Origin: Devosia nanyangense
GTDB lineage: Bacteria; Pseudomonadota; Alphaproteobacteria; Rhizobiales; Devosiaceae
Assembly: GCA_016213505.1 (NCBI GenBank)
Contig: JACRAF010000029.1
Coordinates: 1-64,000 of the forward strand
Direction: 5' to 3'
DNA length: 64,000 bases
Shown here one piece after another: positions 38,240-49,905 of the stretch. The position numbers and the translations under genes are program-made. Under the pieces are notes generated by a model. That model had not been told where the DNA came from. It worked only from the letters and a program-made list of their open reading frames with translations, and made no database searches. Each line of letters starts with the position of its first letter. Position 1 is the first letter of the stretch.

Positions 38240-39685
38240 ATGGACATCGGATTTCTGATCGACGGCGAGGAGCGGGGTGCCGCGGGCGGCGCCAGCTACG
38301 ACCGCATGGACCCGTTCACCGGCAAGCTCGCGACCCGCGCCGCCGCCGCGACAGTCGCCGACGCCAATGCCGCGGTCGAGGCCGCTGCTGTCGCCTTCAA
38401 GACCTGGTCCAAGACCGGCCCCGGCGAGCGTCGCGCGCTGCTGATGAAGGCCGCCGATATCATGGCGTCCAAGGTTGGCGAGTTCACCACCCTGATGATC
38501 GAGGAGACCGGCGGGACCGCCCCGTGGGCTGGCTTCAACGTCATGCTCGCCGCCAACATGCTGCGCGAAGCCGGTGCCATGACCACCCAGATCTCCGGTG
38601 AGATCATCCCGTCCGACAAGCCCAACATGCTGGCGATGGGCATCCGCCAGCCGGCCGGCGTCGTCCTCGGCATTGCGCCGTGGAACGCGCCTGTGATCCT
38701 CGGCACGCGCGCCGTGGCCATGCCGCTCGCCTGCGGCAACACCGTGGTGCTGAAAGCCTCCGAGAACTGTCCCGGCGTCCATCGCCTCATCGGCCAGTGC
38801 CTCCACGAGGCCGGCATCCCCAAGGGTGTCATCAACGTCATCACCAACGACCCCAAGGACGCCGCGGCGATTGTCGAGGCGCTGATCGCGCACCCCGCCG
38901 TCCGGCGCGTCAACTTCACCGGCTCGACCGGCGTCGGCCGCCGCATCGGCGAACTCGCCGGCAAGCATCTGAAGCCGGCCTTGCTCGAGCTCGGCGGCAA
39001 GGCACCGTTCATCGTCCTCGACGACGCCGACATCGATGCCGCGGTGAACGCCGCGGTCTTCGGCTCGTTCATGCACCAGGGCCAGATCTGCATGTCGACC
39101 GAACGCATCATCGTCGACGCCAAGGTCGCCGACGAATTCGTCACCAAGCTCGCCGCCCGCGCCGCGCAACTGCTGGCCGGGGATCCGCGCGGCCACGTCG
39201 TGATCGGCTCGCTGATCAGCCTGCAATCGGCCGAGAAGATGGATGCGCTGATCGCCGATGCGGTGGGGAAGGGCGCAAAAGTCCGCGCCGGCGGCAAGCG
39301 CACCGGCACCGTCGTCGAGGCCACCGTCGTCGACAACGTCACCCCGGCGATGCGTCTCTACAACGAAGAATCCTTCGGTCCGGTCAAGCCCATCGTCCGC
39401 GTCTCGGGCGAAGAGGAGGCCATCCGCGTCGCCAACGACACCGATTACGGGCTCAGCTCCGCCGTCTTCAGCCGCGACGTGCGGCGCGCCCTCAACGTCG
39501 CCGCCCAGCTCGAATCCGGCATCTGCCACATCAATGGTCCGACCGTGAGCGACGAGGCCCAGATGCCGTTCGGCGGCGTCAAGGGCTCGGGCTACGGCCG
39601 CTTCGGCGGCAAGGCCGCGATCGCCGAATTCACCGATCTGCGCTGGGTGACCATCGAAGATCCCAACCAGCACTATCCCTTCTGA
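38240..39685 (+). CDS. Aldehyde dehydrogenase (vanillin/salicylaldehyde dehydrogenase-like)
   Basis: A 481-residue NAD(P)-dependent aldehyde dehydrogenase. It has the IAPWNAP segment near 150, NFTGSTGVGRRI near 225, general-base Glu in LELGGKAP near 250 and nucleophile Cys in HQGQICMSTER near 285. The MPFGGVKGSGYGRFGG C-terminal motif is also present. Sequence style and context fit aldehyde dehydrogenases that turn vanillin, 4-hydroxybenzaldehyde or salicylaldehyde into the acids. Here the acid could go on to PobA or the protocatechuate dioxygenase. The ATG follows an AAGGAG site; pcaD starts 20 bp downstream. Confidence 0.9.
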   Translation: MDIGFLIDGEERGAAGGASYDRMDPFTGKLATRAAAATVADANAAVEAAAVAFKTWSKTGPGERRALLMKAADIMASKVGEFTTLMIEETGGTAPWAGFNVMLAANMLREAGAMTTQISGEIIPSDKPNMLAMGIRQPAGVVLGIAPWNAPVILGTRAVAMPLACGNTVVLKASENCPGVHRLIGQCLHEAGIPKGVINVITNDPKDAAAIVEALIAHPAVRRVNFTGSTGVGRRIGELAGKHLKPALLELGGKAPFIVLDDADIDAAVNAAVFGSFMHQGQICMSTERIIVDAKVADEFVTKLAARAAQLLAGDPRGHVVIGSLISLQSAEKMDALIADAVGKGAKVRAGGKRTGTVVEATVVDNVTPAMRLYNEESFGPVKPIVRVSGEEEAIRVANDTDYGLSSAVFSRDVRRALNVAAQLESGICHINGPTVSDEAQMPFGGVKGSGYGRFGGKAAIAEFTDLRWVTIEDPNQHYPF

Positions 39686-39705
39686 GTGATACGCGAGTTC
39701 CGCCC

Positions 39706-40524
39706 GTGCAGTTCGCCCGCCTCAACGATGTGACGCTTCACTTCCAGATGATCGGCTCGCCCGAGAGCCGGCCGCTGCTGGTGTTCGCCAATTCGCTGGG
39801 CACCGATTTCCGCATCTGGCGCGACGTCGTCGTGCGGCTGGCGGGCGAATTCTCGATCCTCACTTATGACCTGCGCGGTCACGGTCTCTCCGACATCGGC
39901 CCCATGCCGTGCCGCATCGAGGATCATGCGGCCGATCTCGCCGGCCTGCTCGACCTGATCGGCGCGAGACAGGCGACCATCGTGGGCGTTTCGGTCGGCG
40001 GCATGATCGCGCAGGCGCTCTGCGCCTCCCGACCCGACCTCGTGCGCGCCCTGGTCCTCTGCGACACCGCGGCCAGGATCGGCGACGATGCCTTCTGGAA
40101 CAACCGCATCGCCGCCATCGAGGCCAACGGCATCGAGTCCATCGCCGATGCCATCCTCGGTCGCTGGTTCACCCCGGCCTTCCGCCGCGCCGGCAATCCG
40201 GCCTTCGCCGGCTACCGCAACATGCTCATCCGGCAACCGGTCGCCGGCTACGTCGCGACCTGCGCCGCGTTGCGCGACGCCGATCTCACCGCCGCGGCGT
40301 CCGCCATCGGCGTCCCCACCCTCTGCGTCGTCGGCGACAGCGACGGCTCGACCCCACCGGCCCTTGTCGCGTCCTTGGCCAAACTCATTCCCGACGCCCG
40401 CTTCGAGATCATCGAGGCGTGCGGCCACCTCCCTTGCATCGAACAACCCGAGGCGCTGGTCGGCATCATGCGCGCCTTTTTCGCCCTCACCGGAATGGAG
40501 ACGATTTCCCATGTCAGTCACTGA
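39706..40524 (+). CDS. pcaD: 3-oxoadipate enol-lactonase
   Basis: A 272-residue alpha/beta hydrolase. It has the nucleophile elbow GVSVGGMIAQ with Ser near residue 88, the DLRGHGLSD segment, and the catalytic Asp (GDSDGST) and His (EACGHLPCIEQPE) near the C-terminus. It hydrolyses beta-ketoadipate enol-lactone to beta-ketoadipate (EC 3.1.1.24). The start is a GTG with only a weak ribosome site, probably translated by coupling with the aldehyde dehydrogenase. It overlaps pcaC by 14 bp. The pcaDCHGB order is the classic rhizobial arrangement. Confidence 0.93.
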   Translation: MQFARLNDVTLHFQMIGSPESRPLLVFANSLGTDFRIWRDVVVRLAGEFSILTYDLRGHGLSDIGPMPCRIEDHAADLAGLLDLIGARQATIVGVSVGGMIAQALCASRPDLVRALVLCDTAARIGDDAFWNNRIAAIEANGIESIADAILGRWFTPAFRRAGNPAFAGYRNMLIRQPVAGYVATCAALRDADLTAAASAIGVPTLCVVGDSDGSTPPALVASLAKLIPDARFEIIEACGHLPCIEQPEALVGIMRAFFALTGMETISHVSH

Positions 40525-40915
40525 GGTCAAATCGCCGCGCTTCCGACAGGGCCAGGAGACACGCCGCGCCGTGCTGAGCGAGCAATATGTCGAGCGGGCC
40601 GAGGCCGCCTCCACCGATTTCGACGCGCCGTTCCAGACCCTGATCACCGAGGCAGCGTGGGGCCATCTGTGGTCGCGCAACGAGTGGACCAAGCGCGAGC
40701 GCTCGATCGTCACCATCGCGTTGCTCGCTGCGCTCGGCCATCACGAGGAAATGGCCATGCACATCCGCGCCATCGCCCGCACCGGCGCCACCGAGGCCGA
40801 CGTGCGCGAGGCGCTGCTGCACGTTGCGATCTACGCCGGTGTGCCCGCCGCCAACACCGCCTTCCGCATCGCCAAGCAGGTGTTTGCCGGCATGGAAGAA
40901 GGAACGCCCGAATGA
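40511..40915 (+). CDS. pcaC: 4-carboxymuconolactone decarboxylase
   Basis: A 134-residue member of the CMD family, a small all-helical protein that forms oligomers. The family core [23 protein letters not shown], with its conserved His residues, lies at about 75-98, and the [16 protein letters not shown] segment follows. It decarboxylates 4-carboxymuconolactone to beta-ketoadipate enol-lactone, the substrate of PcaD. Its gene begins inside pcaD and overlaps pcaH by 4 bp. Length is typical for a stand-alone PcaC, not the PcaL fusion. Confidence 0.94.
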   Translation: MSVTEVKSPRFRQGQETRRAVLSEQYVERAEAASTDFDAPFQTLITEAAWGHLWSRNEWTKRERSIVTIALLAALGHHEEMAMHIRAIARTGATEADVREALLHVAIYAGVPAANTAFRIAKQVFAGMEEGTPE

Positions 40916-41658
40916 GCGACACCAACACCCCTCCCGAGACCGGTCCGTTCCTCGCGCGCGACCGGCTGTGGCACCCCCAGGCGTTCACCCCGGGCTACAA
41001 GACCTCGGTGCTGCGCTCGCCGCAGCGCGCCCTGCTGTCGTTCAACAACACCCTCTCCGAGATGACCGGTCCGGTGTTCGGCCACTCGATCCTGGGCGAG
41101 CTCGACAACGACCTCATCCACAATTTCGCCAAGCCCGGCGAGAGCGCCATCGGGCCGCGCATCATCGTTCATGGCCGCGTTCTCGACGAGCGGGCGCGGC
41201 CAGTGCCCGGTGTGCTCATCGAGTTCTGGCAGGCCAATGCCGGCGGCCGCTACCGCCACAAGAAGGAAGGCTACGTCGCCGCCCTCGATCCCAATTTCGG
41301 CGGCTGCGGGCGCGCCATCTCGGCCGCCGACGGAAGCTATAGCTTCCGCACCGTCAAGCCCGGCCCCTATCCCTGGCCCAACGGCGTCAACGACTGGCGC
41401 CCGGCCCACATCCACTACTCGATCTTCGGCTCGGGCTTTGCGCAACGGCTCATCACCCAGATGTATTTCGAGGGCGATCCGCTGATCCCGCTCTGCCCGA
41501 TCGTAAAGACCATCAAGGATCCCGCCGCCATCGAGCAGCTGACCGCCGCGCTCGACATGTCCATGACCATCCCGATGGACGCCACCGCCTACAAATTCGA
41601 CATCGTGCTGCGCGGCCGTCGCTCGACGCTGTTCGAAAACCGGCTGGAGGGCAACTGA
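40912..41658 (+). CDS. pcaH: Protocatechuate 3,4-dioxygenase beta subunit
   Basis: A 248-residue intradiol dioxygenase beta subunit, the chain that binds the catalytic non-haem Fe(III). The ligand Tyr residues are expected in GGRYRH and in PGPYPWPNG, and the two His ligands in [11 protein letters not shown]. With PcaG it opens the protocatechuate ring between the two hydroxyls to give 3-carboxy-cis,cis-muconate (EC 1.13.11.3). The ATG overlaps the pcaC stop, and its TGA shares a base with the pcaG ATG. Confidence 0.95.
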   Translation: MSDTNTPPETGPFLARDRLWHPQAFTPGYKTSVLRSPQRALLSFNNTLSEMTGPVFGHSILGELDNDLIHNFAKPGESAIGPRIIVHGRVLDERARPVPGVLIEFWQANAGGRYRHKKEGYVAALDPNFGGCGRAISAADGSYSFRTVKPGPYPWPNGVNDWRPAHIHYSIFGSGFAQRLITQMYFEGDPLIPLCPIVKTIKDPAAIEQLTAALDMSMTIPMDATAYKFDIVLRGRRSTLFENRLEGN

Positions 41659-42272
41659 TGCCGCAGAAACTCGACACCCTCAAGGAATCGCCGTCGCAGA
41701 CCGCGGGGCCCTACGTCCACATCGGCATGACCCCGAACTTCTGCGGTATCGCCGGCGTCTATCCCGTCGATCTCGGCACCACCATGGTCAACGCCAAGAC
41801 CATCGGCGAGCGCATCACGATCAGCGGCCGCGTCATCGACGGCGGTGGCGAGCCGCTGCGCGATTGCGTGGTCGAGATGTGGCAGGCCGATGCCGCTGGG
41901 CTCTATCCCAGCCCGTCCGAGACGCGCGGCGCCGCCGATCCCAATTTCACCGGCTGGGGCCGCTGCCCAGCCGATGGCGTGACCGGAATCTATCGTTTCG
42001 ACACCATCAAGCCCGGCCGCGTGCCGTTCCCGGATGGTCGCCTGCAGGCGCCGCATATCAGCCTCTGGATCGTCGCCCGCGGCATCAATCTCGGACTCAG
42101 CACCCGCCTCTATTTCGCCGACGAGGCCGAAGCCAATGCCGCCGACCCGATCCTCAACCGCATCGAGCATCGCTCGCGCGTCCCGACGCTGATCGCCGCC
42201 CGCGACGGCAACGCCTACAACCTCGACATCCACCTCCAGGGTCCAAATGAAACGGTGTTCTTCGACATCTGA
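41658..42272 (+). CDS. pcaG: Protocatechuate 3,4-dioxygenase alpha subunit
   Basis: A 204-residue alpha subunit of the intradiol dioxygenase. It keeps the fold (SPSQTAGPYVHIG start, VEMWQADAAGLY, GRVPFPDGRLQAPHISLWI) but lacks the full set of iron ligands, as usual for PcaG. It forms the substrate-binding heterodimer with PcaH. Start and stop are tightly coupled (TGATG with pcaH; pcaB follows after 9 bp). Confidence 0.95.
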   Translation: MPQKLDTLKESPSQTAGPYVHIGMTPNFCGIAGVYPVDLGTTMVNAKTIGERITISGRVIDGGGEPLRDCVVEMWQADAAGLYPSPSETRGAADPNFTGWGRCPADGVTGIYRFDTIKPGRVPFPDGRLQAPHISLWIVARGINLGLSTRLYFADEAEANAADPILNRIEHRSRVPTLIAARDGNAYNLDIHLQGPNETVFFDI

Positions 42273-42281
42273 GGCACGATC

Positions 42282-44515
<2,234 letters not shown>

Positions 44516-44519
44516 CGGC

Positions 44520-44665
44520 ACCTCTTTCCTCTCCTGCGCGCAGCGCGGGGGAGGGGCTTCGAGCCGTCCCGAAGGGCAAATCGCTCCGGTGGAGCGATTT
44601 GAGGTGAGAAGGCCATGAGAGCTACGCTCGAATGGCCCGGCGCAGCGTGGTGGAGGGGGCGGCCC
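44520..44665. repeat. Palindrome-rich intergenic element between pobA and pcaF
   Basis: A compact noncoding stretch with several inverted repeats and the wording (ctcctgcgcgcagcgcgggggagg; gagccgtcccgaaggg; ggagcgatttgaggtgagaagg) of short interspersed palindromic elements common between Rhizobiales genes. A related but different element lies near 61.2 kb. It separates convergent transcription units. Confidence 0.5.
44578..44600. terminator. Hairpin between convergent pobA and pcaF, possible bidirectional terminator
   Basis: A perfect 10-bp stem AAATCGCTCC / GGAGCGATTT with a GGT loop lies 63 bp after pobA and 84 bp after pcaF. Each arm ends in three A/T pairs, but no longer T run follows, so termination strength is uncertain. 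Confidence 0.5.
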
Positions 44666-44683
44666 CGCGCACTGACGCAGCCC

Positions 44684-45881
<1,198 letters not shown>

Positions 45882-45889
<8 letters not shown>

Positions 45890-46661
45890 GTCGTGCTCCC
45901 GCATGCGCGGCCGCTGTCCGCGCCTGCAGGTCGCGCAGCGTGCCCAGTTCGAGCGCCGTCGGCCCAGGCGTCTCGTCAAGGCTGTCGGCGAACTGCACGG
46001 CCCAGCCGCAATTGTCTTGCACCATCTGCCGCGTTACCCCGCGATGCAGCGATTGCACCGTGAATTCCTTGGTCTCGGGGTCCGGCCGCCAGATGGCGAG
46101 ATCGGTGATCAGCAGCGTCGGTCCCTTGGTGGTGATGCCGAGCCTCTGCCTATGGTCGCCGCCTTCGCCGTGCCCGAACGACGTGAAGAAGTCGATCTTG
46201 TTCACCATCGAGCGCGTCGCCTGCTTGAGCGTGATGAAGATCTCGCCGCACGAGGTCGCGATCTCCGGCGCCCCGCCGCCGCCGGGGAGGCGGACCTTTG
46301 GATGGTGGTAGTCGCCGATCACCGTGGTGTTGATGTTGCCGAAGCGGTCGAGCTGCGCCGCCCCGAGAAAGCCGATGTCGATGCGCCCGCCCATCAGCCA
46401 GTAGCGAAACATCTCGGGCACGCTGACTGTGCAGAGGGCCGTCTCGCACAATTCGCCGTCGCCGATCGACAGCGGCAACACCTCGGGTGCCGTGCCGATG
46501 GTGCCCGATTCGTAGATCAGCGTGATGTCACGCGCATGCGTCAGCCGCGCCACGTTGCACGCCGCCGATGGCGCGCCGATGCCGACGAAGCACACATCGT
46601 CATTACCCAGCGCCCGCGCTGCCGCGATCGTCATCATCTCGGTGGGAGTGAAGTCAGTCAT
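45882..46661 (-). CDS. pcaJ: 3-oxoadipate CoA-transferase beta subunit
   Basis: A 259-residue family I CoA-transferase subunit. The catalytic Glu lies in YESGTIG near residue 51, and GFLGAAQLDRFGNINTTVIGDY and LPGGGGAPEIAT follow as in PcaJ proteins of this longer type. With PcaI it moves CoA from succinyl-CoA to beta-ketoadipate (EC 2.8.3.6). A 78-bp gap containing a stem-loop separates it from pcaI, which is unusual because the two subunits are often overlapping. Confidence 0.9.
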
Positions 46662-46677
46662 GGCGATACCCGATCCC

Positions 46678-46723
46678 GCAGTCGGGAATCCCTTCCTGCG
46701 AAGCGGGAGAGGACCCCGACTGC
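46678..46723 (-). other. Stem-loop in the pcaI-pcaJ gap
   Basis: A perfect 9-bp stem, GCAGTCGGG / CCCGACTGC, encloses 28 bases that contain a smaller CTTC/GAAG hairpin. It fills most of the 78-bp spacer between the two CoA-transferase subunit genes. It may affect mRNA processing or attenuation between subunits, or be a leftover palindromic element. Confidence 0.5.
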
Positions 46724-46739
46724 ATCATCCGTGTCATCC

Positions 46740-47588
46740 TCATCTCAAGCCCTCCACGCGCCCGGCAAACACCTCCGGTCCCGCCGCTAGAACATTGTCC
46801 TTCATCCACGCCGCGAACAGCTCGCGGTCGGCCGAGATCTTGTCCCATTCGAGATAGGCGGCGTTGTCGCGGGCGTAGTAGCCGTGCGTGTAGGACGGGT
46901 GCGCGCCCCCTGGCACCACCGCGATGGCGTCGATGGTCCAGTGCGGCAGGATGCAGAGATTGGGGTGCAGTCCCTTGAAGTCCGGCACCACCTCCTCGAC
47001 TGTCACCACGACGCGCCTCGCCGCCAGCGCCGCTTCCTTCTGCACGCCGATGATCCCTTCGATCAGCACGTCGCCCTTGGCGCTCGCCTTCTGCGCGTGG
47101 ATGAAGGAGACATCCGGCCGGTGCGACGGGATCGCGGCCAGCTCCTCACCAGTGAACGGGCAGGTGACCGTCTTGATCTCGGGGTTGACCTTGGGCAGGT
47201 CGGCGCCCTTGTAGCCGCGGAACACCGCCATCGGTAGCCCGCTGGCACCGGCCTCGTAGGCTTGCGCCATGGCCGAATGCGAGTGCTCGATCGTTTCGAT
47301 GGCGCGCGGGAAATGGTTCTCGATCGCGTCGCGCATCCGCCGCAGCAGCCCTACGCCGGGATTGCCGGCGTAGGAGAACACCACCTTCTTGGCCAGCCCC
47401 ATGCCGATCATCTGGTCGTAGATGATGTCGGGCGTCATGCGGATCAGCGTCAGGTCCTTGATGCCCTGGCGGATCGCCTCGTGCGCCGCCGCGTGGGGGA
47501 TGAGGTGGGTGAAGCCCTCGAAGGCGACAATGTCGCCGTCCTTGAGGTTGCGCGCTACCGCCTCGCGCAGATCGAGAAACTCGGCCAT
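46740..47588 (-). CDS. pcaI: 3-oxoadipate CoA-transferase alpha subunit
   Basis: A 282-residue family I CoA-transferase alpha subunit with the DGDIVAFEGFTHLIPHAAAHE start, the FSYAGNPGVGLLRRMRD segment and GADLPKVNP. It partners PcaJ to make beta-ketoadipyl-CoA. The first gene of the minus-strand pcaI-pcaJ-pcaF unit, it is divergent from a LysR gene with a dyad in the shared 93-bp spacer. The GGATGG sequence before the ATG is a modest ribosome site. Similar long-type CoA-transferases act on other keto acids, but the neighbours favour oxoadipate. Confidence 0.89.
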   Translation of the reverse strand: MAEFLDLREAVARNLKDGDIVAFEGFTHLIPHAAAHEAIRQGIKDLTLIRMTPDIIYDQMIGMGLAKKVVFSYAGNPGVGLLRRMRDAIENHFPRAIETIEHSHSAMAQAYEAGASGLPMAVFRGYKGADLPKVNPEIKTVTCPFTGEELAAIPSHRPDVSFIHAQKASAKGDVLIEGIIGVQKEAALAARRVVVTVEEVVPDFKGLHPNLCILPHWTIDAIAVVPGGAHPSYTHGYYARDNAAYLEWDKISADRELFAAWMKDNVLAAGPEVFAGRVEGLR

Positions 47589-47605
47589 TGTCCATCCTAT
47601 CCAGA

Positions 47606-47640
47606 TTTCCGTATATGATCACGGCAAGTGGATGCGGAAA
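47606..47640. promoter_or_regulatory. Inverted repeat in the pcaI-LysR divergent promoter region
   Basis: TTTCCG and CGGAAA form a 6-bp dyad with a 23-bp spacer. A CCGT/ACGG dyad lies inside the left half, and a lone ATAACC half-site follows at 47663. It is a candidate binding region for the adjacent LysR regulator. Confidence 0.4.
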
Positions 47641-47681
47641 AGTGATAATGTGAGCCAAGCGCATAACCTGAGAGAATATAA

Positions 47682-48611
47682 ATGCCGACGCCCATCGACG
47701 CGCGCATAAGACTCCGCCACCTCAACGCTTTCCTCGAGACGGTGCGCCGGGGCGGTGTGGCCCAGGCCGGCGCCGAACTCGGCATGACCCAGCCCGCCGT
47801 CTCCAAGGCCATCGCCGAGCTCGAGCTGATCGTCGACGTGCCGCTGTTCGATCGGTCGCGCCGGGCTTTGGCCCTGACCGATTTCGGCACCATCTTCCTC
47901 CGCCACGCCGAGGCAGCGCTGGCGAGCCTGCGGCAGGGTGTCGAGAGCCTGGCCGAGGCCCGTTCGGGGTCCAATTTCGTCGCCTTCGGCGCTCTGCCGA
48001 CCGTCGCTGCCGGGGTCGTGCCGCTGGCCTTGCGGCGCTTCGCGCACTCCTCCTTCGCCTGCCGGACCTTGGTCGAGAGCGGGCCCAGCCCCTATCTCAT
48101 CGAACTGTTGCGCACCGCCGCGATCGAGTTCGTCGTCGGCCGCATGGCCAGTCCCGATGCGATGGCTGGCCTCTCCTTCGAGCATCTCTATTCCGAGGAA
48201 CTGGCGCTCGTCGTCCGCCCCGGCCATCCGCTTGCCGGCCGCGAGGCCGTCGCTCTCGGCGCCATCGAGCCCTTCCAGCTCCTCGTGCCGCCGCGTCAGG
48301 CGATCATCCGTCCGGCGGTCGATGCGCTCTTGATCGCCGGCGGGCTCGGGCGGCTCACCGCCGAGATCGAGACCGTCTCCAATTCGCTCGGCCGCAGCTA
48401 CACCCTGTTGTCCGATGCGGTGTGGATCATCTCGCACGGCGTCGTGGTGCGCGATCTCGAGGCCGGCCAATTGGTGCGGCTCCCCGTCGACATGCGCGCG
48501 ACTCGCGGGCCGATCGGCATCACCACGCGCAGCGGCGCGGAACTGACCCCGCCGGCCCGCGCCCTGCTCGATTGCCTGCGGCAGGTCGCCCTGCCGCCGC
48601 CTCAGACGTGA
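47682..48611 (+). CDS. LysR-family regulator, PcaQ-like, divergent from pcaIJF
   Basis: A 309-residue LysR protein similar in layout to the PcaQ-like regulator at 31.7-32.6 kb. It has IRLRHLNAFLETVRRGGVAQAGAELGMTQPAVSKAIAELE in the DNA-binding domain, and FGALPTVAAGVVPLAL, IETVSNSLGRSYTLLSDAVWIISHGVV and ATRGPIGITTRSG in the effector domain. It starts 93 bp from pcaI in the opposite direction, so it probably controls pcaIJF in response to beta-ketoadipate or a related acid. Its 3' end overlaps the convergent epimerase gene by 10 bp. Confidence 0.9.
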   Translation: MPTPIDARIRLRHLNAFLETVRRGGVAQAGAELGMTQPAVSKAIAELELIVDVPLFDRSRRALALTDFGTIFLRHAEAALASLRQGVESLAEARSGSNFVAFGALPTVAAGVVPLALRRFAHSSFACRTLVESGPSPYLIELLRTAAIEFVVGRMASPDAMAGLSFEHLYSEELALVVRPGHPLAGREAVALGAIEPFQLLVPPRQAIIRPAVDALLIAGGLGRLTAEIETVSNSLGRSYTLLSDAVWIISHGVVVRDLEAGQLVRLPVDMRATRGPIGITTRSGAELTPPARALLDCLRQVALPPPQT

Positions 48612-49456
48612 TTGCGCCAGCTGTGCTGGGGGTTGTAGTCGAGCATGCGCTTGGCCTTTTCGATCGACAGCAGCGTCCCGGTCGCCGACATGTCCGGCCG
48701 CGTCTCGACCCCCGGGAACACCTCGGCCATCAGCGATGAATTGGCCCGGCTCATCACCGTGTCCTTGTTGGCGATGATGAACGCCTCGAAGCCGTTGAAG
48801 TCGGCCTCGATGGCCTTGCGCACCGCCTGCGCGCCGTCGCGCGCGTCGATGTAGCCCCAGAGGTTCCACTTGCGCAGTTTCGGGTCCGAGTCGAAGGCCG
48901 GGAACGCCTTGTAGTCCTCGACGTCCATGACGTTGGAGAACCTCAGCCCCGCGATCTTGAGGTCGGGGTCCCAGCGGCAGAATTGCGCGGCGATCGTCTC
49001 GTCCACCAGCTTGCCCAGCGAATAGGCGCTCTCGGGCCGCGGGTAGTACGCCTCATCGACCGGCACGTAGGGCGGCGGTGTGTCGAACGGCAGGCCGAGC
49101 ACCGTCTCGCTCGAGGCGAAGACGATGGTCTTGATGCCGGCAATCCGCGAGGCCTCGAAGATGTTGTAGGTCGCCGGCACGTTGTTGGCGAAGGTCCGCG
49201 CATTGGCGAACAGCCCCGGTGCCGGGATCGCCGCCAGATGCACCACGGCGTCGAACGGTCCCTTGTGCTCGTCGACGCCGCTCAGCGCCGCGGCCACCTC
49301 GCCGAAATCCCTGAGATCGACCCGCACCGTCGGGACGATCGGGTCTCTCGGCAGCGTCTGGTCGAGATTGAGCACTTCGTAGCCATTGGCCACGAGGTCG
49401 CGCAGCACGGCTTTGCCGAGCTTGCCGCTTCCGCCGGTGACGATGATCTTTGCCAT
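48602..49456 (-). CDS. NAD(P)-dependent epimerase/dehydratase family protein
   Basis: A 284-residue extended SDR. It has the cofactor motif TGGSGKLGK at residues 6-14, Asp at the end of the second strand (LNLDQTL) suggesting NAD, the VHLAAIPAPG segment near 75 and the catalytic YSLGK near 145. Such proteins include uronate dehydrogenases and nucleotide-sugar epimerases; no feature picks one. The ATG at 49456 has a strong AAGGAGG site, and earlier in-frame codons add 25 unlikely residues. It appears monocistronic. Confidence 0.88.
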   Translation of the reverse strand: MAKIIVTGGSGKLGKAVLRDLVANGYEVLNLDQTLPRDPIVPTVRVDLRDFGEVAAALSGVDEHKGPFDAVVHLAAIPAPGLFANARTFANNVPATYNIFEASRIAGIKTIVFASSETVLGLPFDTPPPYVPVDEAYYPRPESAYSLGKLVDETIAAQFCRWDPDLKIAGLRFSNVMDVEDYKAFPAFDSDPKLRKWNLWGYIDARDGAQAVRKAIEADFNGFEAFIIANKDTVMSRANSSLMAEVFPGVETRPDMSATGTLLSIEKAKRMLDYNPQHSWRNHV

Positions 49457-49561
49457 GGCGTCCTCCTTGTTGCCGCGATCATTCCATTGGGGCAGGGGGC
49501 TGGCAAGCCGCCGCATCCCCGCCCGACCCATGAACCGAAACTGAACGTTCGTCTCAGAGCA

Positions 49562-49606
49562 GGTTCAATCGGGGAGGGGCATTCTCCCCTCAACGCAATT
49601 GAAACC
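49562..49606 (+). promoter_or_regulatory. Structured leader ahead of the 57-residue peptide gene
   Basis: An outer imperfect stem, GGTTCAAT with ATTGAAACC, encloses an inner GGGGAG / CTCCCC hairpin. The structure ends 15 bp before the ATG and near the GGGGAC ribosome site. It could control translation or be part of a small RNA. Confidence 0.4.
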
Positions 49607-49621
49607 CCGCGGGGACCGAAG

Positions 49622-49795
49622 ATGACCAAGACCCACGAAAAGCTGCTGATCGCGACCCTCGCAGGGGTCATCATCGCCGGCGCCGCGGCCTTCGCCATCC
49701 AGCCGGCCCTCGCCGCCACCTTCTCCCCCAAGGCCCCGGTCGAGCTCGTCACCCCCTCCTACGACGTGCTCGACCTCCGCCTCGGCAAGTTCTGA
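49622..49795 (+). CDS. Small exported peptide, unknown function
   Basis: A 57-residue peptide. Residues 1-8 are polar and basic, 9-28 form one hydrophobic helix (LLIATLAGVIIAGAAAFAIQ), and ALAATFS offers a signal-peptidase-like cleavage site. The remaining 22-25 residues would be exported (KAPVELVTPSYDVLDLRLGKF lacks Cys). A GGGGAC site precedes the ATG. It has no recognised family. The noncoding leader folds into a hairpin, and the gene lies between the epimerase and asparaginase genes with no obvious partner. Confidence 0.6.
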   Translation: MTKTHEKLLIATLAGVIIAGAAAFAIQPALAATFSPKAPVELVTPSYDVLDLRLGKF

Positions 49796-49905
49796 GTTTC
49801 CTCCCCCGGCCTCCCAGCCGATCCCATGCAACGTGCCTTCCTCCAGAGTTGACTTTCCCGGCCTCCTGTTGTCCTCCAAAGGCAACACGGAGGCCGATTT
49901 TTTTC

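Noticed and set aside
44516..44683. Possible small gene between pobA and pcaF
   Set aside because: No start with a ribosome site or sensible protein is present; the stretch is hairpin-rich.
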